The notes under the pieces were generated by a model. That model made no database searches and was not told the origin of the DNA. It saw nothing but the letters and a program-made list of their open reading frames with translations. From CAIXDN01 sp964482085 (GTDB lineage: Bacteria; Patescibacteriota; Patescibacteriia; 2-12-FULL-60-25): a stretch of 64,000 bases of DNA. Position numbers and translations under genes: made by a program. Numbering within the stretch: position 1 is the first letter of the stretch; the number at the start of each line of letters is the position of its first letter. The stretch lies in contig CAYZVS010000001.1 of NCBI GenBank assembly GCA_964482085.1, positions 62,001 to 126,000 on the forward strand, in the 5' to 3' direction. Shown here in pieces: positions 58,059-64,000 of this stretch.

Positions 58059-60530
58059 TTAAACGATGGTGACGCTGGAAACCTTGTCGCCGTCTTCTTT
58101 GAAACGCATGAGACGTACACCTTGGGTGTCACGACCGAGTGACGGAACGCTCTTGAAAGGCGTGCGAACCACAATTCCCTTTTTGGAAATCATGACGAGA
58201 TCCTGTTCATCGTCTTTGCCCATGATAAAGGCGACAACAACACCTCCCGTCTTATCTGTTACTTTCATGGTGCGAATACCGGAACCGCCACGACCCTGCT
58301 GCTTGTATTCCGAGAGCGATGTGCGCTTTCCGAGGCCATTTTCCGTAACCACGAAGAGCTCGAGCATACCCTTGTCGGCGAGCTTTGGATTGATGACATC
58401 CATTCCAACAACTTCGTCGTTCTTTTTCTTGAGAAGAATGCCGCGGACACCGGCCGCATTGCGACCCATGGCACGTACATCTTCTTCCGAGAAACGGATG
58501 GATTGACCTTCGCGAGTGACAAGTGAAATATCGTCACCACCTATTGAAGGTTTTACCCAGATAAGCTCATCTCCATCATGGAGCGATATAGCGATGAGTC
58601 CGGAACGACGTACATTTGAGAACTCTCCCAGTGGAGACTTCTTGATCGTTCCCCTGCTCGTGACCATCACAAGGAACTTCGTGCCTTCCATGTCTTCCAT
58701 CGGAAGCGTGATGGAGATTTTTTCACCTGGCGCGAGCTGCAAGAAATTTACGATAGCCTGTCCCTTACTTGTACGGCTACCAACTGGAAGTTCGTATGCC
58801 TTAAGGCGGAACACACGACCACGATTGGTGAAGAACATGATTTCCGTGTGCGTGTCGGTCGTGAACATGCTCATGACCTGGTCCTCATCTTTTGTTTCTA
58901 GACCGATGACACCCTTTCCACCACGGCCTTGGCTCTTAAAGGTGTCCGGTGGCAAGCGCTTGATGTAGCCGTCAGCGGTGAGCATGACAAGCGTCTCTTC
59001 TTGCGGAACAAGATCCTCCATCGAGAACTCCCCAACCGGGCCAGAGATGATCTTGGTGCGACGTTCATCACCAAATTTTTCTTTGAGACCGGTGACTTCT
59101 TCTTTAATGATGTTCAGGATCTTTTTGGCGGATGCAAGGATACTCTCAAGCTCGTCTATCAGCTTCTTCTTTTCATCCCATTCTTGCTCAACCTTCAATC
59201 GCTCGAGGTTAGCGAGTTGTTGCAGGCGCATATCGAGAATTGCCTGCGATTGGATTTCCGAGAGCTTGTACTTCTTCATCAAGTTTGTCTTGGCCTCGTC
59301 TTTGTCTTTGGACTTTTTGATGGTGGCGATGATCTCATCGATATTCAAAAGAGCGATGCGCAAACCTTCCAGAATGTGTAATCGGTCCTTGGCTTTATCG
59401 AGCTCGTATTGGGTACGACGTCGAACTACGATTTTACGATGTGTGAGATATTCCTCGAGAATATTCTTGATTGTGAGGACGCGTGGCTGAATACCCTCGA
59501 TCAAACAAAGTGAGTTTACGTGGAAGGTTTCTTGAAGCTGGGTCATCTTGAAGAGCTGGTTCAAGACTTTCTTTGGATAGGAGTCTTTCTTCAGCTCCAC
59601 AATTACGCGGATACCGTCTTTGTTAGACTCATCGCGCAAATCACGAATACCTTCGATCTTCTTCTCGGTGACGAGCTCAGCCATCTTTTCAAGCAAGCTC
59701 GATTTGTTCACTTGATACGGCAATTCATCGACAATGATGCGGAAATTTCCGGCTTTTTCTTCTACAATTTCCGTCTTGGCGCGCATGACGATTCCACCGC
59801 GACCCGTTGCGTACGCCTGCTTGATGTCATTCTTGTTATAGATCAAACCGCCTGTTGGAAAATCAGGTCCAGGAATGATCTTAACGAGTTCGTCGAGATC
59901 AAGGTCGGGATTCTCTATTAACGCCATGATTCCATCGCAAACTTCTGTTAAGTTATGTGGTGGAATATTGGTCGCCATACCGACAGCGATGCCCAGCGTA
60001 CCGTTTAAAATGAGGTTTGGAAGTTTTGCCGGAAGTACTTTTGGCTCATCATGAGAACCATCGTAGTTGGGACGAAAGTCGACGGTGTTTCTGTCGATAT
60101 CAAAGATCAATTCTTCTGCGATTCCAGAAAGCTTGGCTTCCGTATAACGCATGGCAGCGGCTCCATCACCATCGACAGAACCAAAGTTTCCTTGGCCGCG
60201 GACCAGCGGATAACGCATCGCAAACTCTTGGGCCATGCGGACCATAGAGTCGTAAACGGCTGTATCGCCGTGTGGGTGATATTTACCGAGTACTTCACCA
60301 ACGACGGTCGCGGATTTGCGGAATTTGGCGTTGGCACGGAGTCCAAGCGTCCACATCGCGTAGAGAATACGACGATGCACCGGCTTTAAACCGTCACGCA
60401 CGTCCGGGAGAGCGCGGTCCACAATGACGCTCATCGCGTAGTCTAGAAATGCGACTTGCATCTCTTCTACGAGTGGCGCGTTTATCACGTTTTGACGTGG
60501 TTCTTTGAGATCAATTTCCTGTTCAGACAT
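58059..60530 (-). CDS. gyrA: DNA gyrase subunit A
   Basis: An 823-residue protein. Winged-helix domain with the quinolone region YHPHGDTAVYDSM (Thr at the position of E. coli Ser83, Asp kept), the catalytic Tyr in AAAMRYTEAKL, a coiled arm, and a C-terminal beta-pinwheel. The GyrA box reads QGRGGKG instead of QRRGGRG, and a second QGRGGSG occurs near the end. Gyrase adds negative supercoils with GyrB. gyrB is not in this window. Confidence 0.96.
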   Translation of the reverse strand: MSEQEIDLKEPRQNVINAPLVEEMQVAFLDYAMSVIVDRALPDVRDGLKPVHRRILYAMWTLGLRANAKFRKSATVVGEVLGKYHPHGDTAVYDSMVRMAQEFAMRYPLVRGQGNFGSVDGDGAAAMRYTEAKLSGIAEELIFDIDRNTVDFRPNYDGSHDEPKVLPAKLPNLILNGTLGIAVGMATNIPPHNLTEVCDGIMALIENPDLDLDELVKIIPGPDFPTGGLIYNKNDIKQAYATGRGGIVMRAKTEIVEEKAGNFRIIVDELPYQVNKSSLLEKMAELVTEKKIEGIRDLRDESNKDGIRVIVELKKDSYPKKVLNQLFKMTQLQETFHVNSLCLIEGIQPRVLTIKNILEEYLTHRKIVVRRRTQYELDKAKDRLHILEGLRIALLNIDEIIATIKKSKDKDEAKTNLMKKYKLSEIQSQAILDMRLQQLANLERLKVEQEWDEKKKLIDELESILASAKKILNIIKEEVTGLKEKFGDERRTKIISGPVGEFSMEDLVPQEETLVMLTADGYIKRLPPDTFKSQGRGGKGVIGLETKDEDQVMSMFTTDTHTEIMFFTNRGRVFRLKAYELPVGSRTSKGQAIVNFLQLAPGEKISITLPMEDMEGTKFLVMVTSRGTIKKSPLGEFSNVRRSGLIAISLHDGDELIWVKPSIGGDDISLVTREGQSIRFSEEDVRAMGRNAAGVRGILLKKKNDEVVGMDVINPKLADKGMLELFVVTENGLGKRTSLSEYKQQGRGGSGIRTMKVTDKTGGVVVAFIMGKDDEQDLVMISKKGIVVRTPFKSVPSLGRDTQGVRLMRFKEDGDKVSSVTIV

Positions 60531-60536
60531 ATCAGT

Positions 60537-60914
60537 TTAGCGAGTCGTTGTTACGTTTTTACTTGCTGCTTCAAACTGCTTACGTGCTTCCTCAAGGTTT
60601 TGCGTGGTTTTGTCGATTTGTTGCTTGAGCTTTTCTGCACTATCTGAAATCTCGTTAACGATCGGGTCGGGTTCTTTTACTGGGCGCCATAGACCGCGAT
60701 CCAGAGTCATGATCCAACCTGTTGCTACCACCAGACACGAAGCCGCCACTGCGATGTAGTAGCCCAGTCCGTAGCCGCGTGGTTGCTTTTGGCGAGTCGC
60801 GGCATGAGCTCGGATTAATTCATGCTTTTCCTCATGAGAAAGAATGCGTGACTCCCCTTCATAGGAAGTGGTTTGTACGTGGCTTCTTTTTGGAGGAGAG
60901 CGATGCGCTTTCAT
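60537..60914 (-). CDS. Single-pass membrane protein with coiled coil
   Basis: A 125-residue protein. A basic, His-rich cytosolic start (about 1-50), one membrane helix (YYIAVAASCLVVATGWIMTL), then an outside coiled coil (SAEKLKQQIDKTTQNLEEAR). No family is recognised. Located six bases after gyrA's start on the same strand; it may be the gene before gyrA in one operon. The ATG at 60914 is chosen because upstream residues are not protein-like. Confidence 0.7.
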   Translation of the reverse strand: MKAHRSPPKRSHVQTTSYEGESRILSHEEKHELIRAHAATRQKQPRGYGLGYYIAVAASCLVVATGWIMTLDRGLWRPVKEPDPIVNEISDSAEKLKQQIDKTTQNLEEARKQFEAASKNVTTTR

Positions 60915-60934
60915 ATGTGTTTGTATTTGAACGA

Positions 60935-61576
60935 TCAAGCGCGCTCGAGTACGGTCACGACAAGATCTTCTGCAGGGAGGTCTTTTTTGGTGATCTTGAG
61001 CTTGTTGCCATCTTCACGCTTACACACCAACTCTTTACAGAAGGCGTCGGCTGTTCCGAGTTTTTCTTTGATACCTTCCGTGTGGTACGCGAGCGGGACA
61101 ACCATGCGAGGCTCCACACTCTTGATGATATCGACGGCTTGCTTGGCAGATAGTAGATCGCCACCGCCGACTGGAAGTAACAAGATATCGATATTGCCAA
61201 GCGCGGCCACTTCTTCATCTGTCAGATTGCGCTTCAGACCTCCCAAGAATCCGATGGACATGCCCTCGATTTCAAATCGATACATGAGCTCAAACGGATA
61301 TTTATCTTCTGGGCTACGTAATGCGATCGCGTAGACAAAGATCCCGCTAGCCTCGTACTCGCCCGGAGTTTTAATAATAAAAGGTTCGTTGGTGAAACCG
61401 TCGATTGGAAATCGCTTGTCATCCTCATGGGTTAGCGCAACAACGTCCGGAGCCAGGGTGCGAGGAAAGCGCAAACCACTGTCATTTCCGTACGGATCCG
61501 TTACCAGGGTTGCCTGTTGGTCGCCGTGGGTTGCTTCAATGCGGATGCAAGAGTAGCCGTGCCAGAAAATTTGCAT
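60935..61576 (-). CDS. MBL-fold protein with degenerate metal site
   Basis: A 213-residue protein of the metallo-beta-lactamase fold (short UPF0173-like form): MQIFWHGYSCIRIE, LVTDPYG, VVALTHEDDKRF, FIIKTPGEYE, LLLPVGGGDLLSAKQAVDII and VVPLAYHTEG. The usual HxHxDH has become THEDDKR, so most of the metal histidines are missing and catalysis is doubtful. It could be a binding protein or use other residues. It lies between gyrA and ruvC, same strand. Confidence 0.8.
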   Translation of the reverse strand: MQIFWHGYSCIRIEATHGDQQATLVTDPYGNDSGLRFPRTLAPDVVALTHEDDKRFPIDGFTNEPFIIKTPGEYEASGIFVYAIALRSPEDKYPFELMYRFEIEGMSIGFLGGLKRNLTDEEVAALGNIDILLLPVGGGDLLSAKQAVDIIKSVEPRMVVPLAYHTEGIKEKLGTADAFCKELVCKREDGNKLKITKKDLPAEDLVVTVLERA

Positions 61577-61647
61577 AATAGAGCGAAAAATTGGAAGTCT
61601 TTGGACGACCGTATTTTAGCCTTTTTGGGCATACCTTACAAGAGAAA

Positions 61648-62130
61648 TCAAGGGTGTACCGTGCGGACCATGGTTGAACCAACGATAGCAATGGCGAGAG
61701 CGTCAGCGGCATCATCTGGCTTGGGGATCACTTCAAGTTTGAGAAGTCGTTTGACCATTTCCTGAACCTGTTTTTTATCGGCAGATCCATGGCCGGCTGT
61801 CCCCTGTTTTACTTGGTTTGGCGTAGGTTCTACGAGAGCCATGCCAGCGTCGGCAATCGCAAGCAAAACGACACCGCGCGCCATACCGACATTGATGGCG
61901 GTTTTGGCGTTGGTTTGAAAAAAAAGCTTTTCAACAGCAACGGCGTCCGGTTTGTACTGCTCGATAAGACTTGCGACATTGTCGCGCACTTGGCGCAGGC
62001 GAGTCATGAATATGTCGTCTTTTGAGGTCTGCAAAACGCCGTGTGCGATGTGGACTAGCTTACCGCCATTGTCCTCGATCACGCCGAAACCATTTCGATC
62101 AAAACCTGGATCAATGCCGAGGACTCTCAT
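61648..62130 (-). CDS. ruvC: Crossover junction endodeoxyribonuclease RuvC
   Basis: A 160-residue protein with the RNase H-like fold and acidic catalytic set. MRVLGIDPGFDRNGFG holds the first Asp, VEKLFFQTN the Glu, and the last Asp residues are in PDDAADALAIAI. It cuts Holliday junctions as a dimer. The ATG at 62130 gives the standard start. Confidence 0.95.
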   Translation of the reverse strand: MRVLGIDPGFDRNGFGVIEDNGGKLVHIAHGVLQTSKDDIFMTRLRQVRDNVASLIEQYKPDAVAVEKLFFQTNAKTAINVGMARGVVLLAIADAGMALVEPTPNQVKQGTAGHGSADKKQVQEMVKRLLKLEVIPKPDDAADALAIAIVGSTMVRTVHP

Positions 62131-62174
62131 ATGGTGAAAAGCATAGCGGAGGAACATGGGTTGGTCGAAAATGT

Positions 62175-62207
62175 AAAAAAACTCCCCGCTTACGCAGGGA
62201 GTTTTTT
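62175..62207 (-). terminator. Terminator of rpoC
   Basis: AAAAAACTCCC (62175-62185) pairs with GGGAGTTTTTT (62197-62207), with a T run on either strand. It ends the rpo operon. Confidence 0.88.
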
Positions 62208-62217
62208 TGTTTCCGAT

Positions 62218-64000
62218 TTATGCTTCCTTTGGGGCAACTGGATTGTTCTTGCGTTCTTCGTACTCGCGTTCCAACTCGGCGGGGTTTACACCAAAGCCGG
62301 TACCGGCTGGGGTGAGACGACCGATGATGACGTTTTCCTTCAAACCTTCCAAACGGTCGATCTTGCCGGTAACCGCGGCGTTGATGAGCACGCGGGCAGT
62401 TTCCATAAAGGAAGCGGCGGACAAGAATGACTCAGTGGAAAGAGCAACCTTGGTGATGCCCATGAAGAGCGGCGTGAGATTTGCGATGATCGTCTTGCCC
62501 TTGCTTTCAAGGAGAGCGTTCTCCTCTTCCGCGCGGTTACGGTCGACGATTTGTCCTGGCAACAATTCCGTGTCACCCGCATCTTTGACGTACACGCGGG
62601 AGAACATCTGACGCACAATTACTTCAATGTGTTTAGCGTTCAACTTCTGACCCTGCGAGGCGTAAATAGCGAGTACTTCACGCAAGAGGTAGCGCATGAC
62701 GGCGTCATGTCCACGCAAACGGAAAAGTTCTTGAAGATCATATTGACCTTCCGTGAGCACATCGCCCATCGTGACTTCATCACCATCTTTAATCAGGATT
62801 GAGTAACCTGCAGGCACTTCCTGCTCGGTGACGGATGGGCCTTCAAAGATGTGATAGAGCTTGTTTTTCTCAATCTTTACGGTTCCGTGGTGCGAGGCAA
62901 TAACCTCTTCACCTGTCGAACGGACGATCATCATCTGACCCTCTTTCACTTTCTGACCATCCTCCACTTTAACGATGTCTCGCTTGAGGAATGTGTGCAC
63001 CTCTTCACGAACGGCAATGTGGTGGATCATGATCGTGCGAGTACCGCTGGTTGTATCGACAAGCTTCTCGCCTTTAGCCGTCTGAAGAATGCGACGCTCA
63101 CCTTCAACGAGTTTGGCTTGTCCGGAAACTTCCGCAAACAAGGCCTTGCGCTTTGGTGAACGTGCTTCAAAGAGTTCTTCAACACGTGGGAGACCTTGCG
63201 TAATGTCAGCGGCGGCGACACCACCAGAGTGAAATGTACGCATCGTGAGCTGTGTACCTGGTTCACCAATGGATTGAGCGGCGATAATACCGACGGCTGT
63301 TCCGAGTTTAACCAATTGGTTGTAGGCCAAGTCTGTTCCATAGCATTTCTGACACAAGCCACGCTTGAGCTTACAGGTAAGCAATGAACGCACGTGCGCA
63401 GAGTCGATTTGTTTGTCTTGAAGCGAGCGAATGTCATTTTCATCGACAAGCTTGCCTTTCTTTACAAGTGTTTCCTTGGTTTCTGGGTCCTTGAGGTCCT
63501 TCATCAAGACGCGGCCATGAAGACGCGTGAGAAGCGGTTCACCGATTTCTTCACATTCAGCGGCAGTCAGGACCACACCATCTGTATCACCACAATCTTC
63601 CGACATGATGATGACATCTTGTGAAACGTCCACGAGACGACGCGTGAGATAACCGGCGTTCGCTGTACGCAGAGCGGTGTCGGTCAAACCCTTACGTACA
63701 CCGTGCGATGCAATAAAGTATTCCAACACATCGAGACCTTCGCGCAAACCGGATTTGATTGGCAGCTCGATAATTTCACCGGAAGGTGAAGACACGAGAC
63801 CCTTCATACCGACAACGTTTGTCAGCTGACCCACGGAACCACGTGCTCCGGAGTCGATCATCGAGAAGACGGCCCCTTCTTTGTCCAGCGAGTCCTTGGA
63901 CATCTTCTGGATTTGTTCCTTCACATCGGACCAAACGCGAATGATGGAATTGTAGCGCTCTTTTTTGGTGAGCAATCCCTCCTTATATTGTTCTTCAATA
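62218..64000 (-). CDS. rpoC: RNA polymerase beta' subunit, C-terminal part
   Basis: The reading frame runs off the window end; the visible ~593 residues are the C-terminal half. It contains the bridge helix and trigger loop region (MIDSGARGSVGQLTNVVGMK, GLREGLDVLEYFIASHGVRK), the zinc cluster (CKLKRGLCQKCYG), AVGIIAAQSIGEPGTQLTMR, and the C-terminal jaw and anchor. The final segment ends EEGL-like with EERKNNPVAPKEA. No extra insertions are noticed. Confidence 0.97.
   Translation of the reverse strand, partial: IEEQYKEGLLTKKERYNSIIRVWSDVKEQIQKMSKDSLDKEGAVFSMIDSGARGSVGQLTNVVGMKGLVSSPSGEIIELPIKSGLREGLDVLEYFIASHGVRKGLTDTALRTANAGYLTRRLVDVSQDVIIMSEDCGDTDGVVLTAAECEEIGEPLLTRLHGRVLMKDLKDPETKETLVKKGKLVDENDIRSLQDKQIDSAHVRSLLTCKLKRGLCQKCYGTDLAYNQLVKLGTAVGIIAAQSIGEPGTQLTMRTFHSGGVAAADITQGLPRVEELFEARSPKRKALFAEVSGQAKLVEGERRILQTAKGEKLVDTTSGTRTIMIHHIAVREEVHTFLKRDIVKVEDGQKVKEGQMMIVRSTGEEVIASHHGTVKIEKNKLYHIFEGPSVTEQEVPAGYSILIKDGDEVTMGDVLTEGQYDLQELFRLRGHDAVMRYLLREVLAIYASQGQKLNAKHIEVIVRQMFSRVYVKDAGDTELLPGQIVDRNRAEEENALLESKGKTIIANLTPLFMGITKVALSTESFLSAASFMETARVLINAAVTGKIDRLEGLKENVIIGRLTPAGTGFGVNPAELEREYEERKNNPVAPKEA

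Noticed and set aside
1..64000. CRISPR arrays, insertion sequences, prophage
   Set aside because: No regularly spaced direct repeats, transposase, integrase or phage structural genes were seen on either strand.

Overview
This 64 kb window looks like a chromosomal segment of a Patescibacteria (CPR) bacterium. I infer that from the mix of typical core genes (RNase J, HflX, RuvA, RuvC, UvrA, SecG, GyrA, RpoC, TrpS, L19), a type IV secretion pilin-type hairpin, FemAB-like and MEMO-like proteins, very short intergenic distances, and many genes without a Shine-Dalgarno (SD) sequence. TGA is used as a stop codon (for example hflX), so this is not a code-4 or code-25 lineage. Base composition is near balanced. 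No rRNA, insertion sequence, prophage or CRISPR array was seen.

Layout. 1-10.5 kb: end of gpsA, a host-attachment-like protein, a MEMO-family protein, a giant alpha-2-macroglobulin behind its own ECF-type sigma factor, an XRE regulator and a thiol-disulfide cluster (thioredoxin lipoprotein, CcdA, DipZ-like). 10.5-24 kb: Ogt, HflX, CCA-adding enzyme, SOD, cupin, CorA, ABC-F, RluD, a CMP-kinase-like protein, a surface protein and L19, interrupted by small orphan genes and tRNA-Ile(UAU). 24-41 kb: UvrA, a secreted SGNH hydrolase fused to a pilin-type membrane hairpin, DsbA-like, SecG, peptide-binding protein, tRNA-Leu, GT2, RNase J, TrpS, and a CHASE2-cyclase/FecR pair, followed by RNase P RNA. 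41.8-50.2 kb: an accessory block of orphan and lipoprotein genes with long structured leaders, interrupted by one DUF2207 protein. 50.3-64 kb: PfkB kinase, BASS transporter, glycerate dehydrogenase, tRNA-Ala, dual-specificity phosphatase, DoxX, FemAB, RuvA, thymidine kinase, GyrA, MBL-fold, RuvC and the 3' part of rpoC.

Two gene classes are interleaved. Core genes mostly have no SD, and several have a -10 box only 5-13 bases before the start codon, which suggests leaderless or very short-leader mRNA. About fifteen mostly unrecognised genes instead have a strong SD (GGAGG or close), often GTG or TTG starts, a more G/C-ending codon style and a strong terminator hairpin. Several of these encode tiny membrane proteins of 30-53 residues. 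In the 46-50 kb block their leaders carry stem-loops, and two leaders share the same TTCTGAC/GTCGGAA hairpin. The main points to follow up are this second gene class, the GCTAA operator-like array at 50.2-50.35 kb, the hydrolase-pilin fusion, the sigma factor/macroglobulin pair, and a short repeat that has entered hflX in frame.
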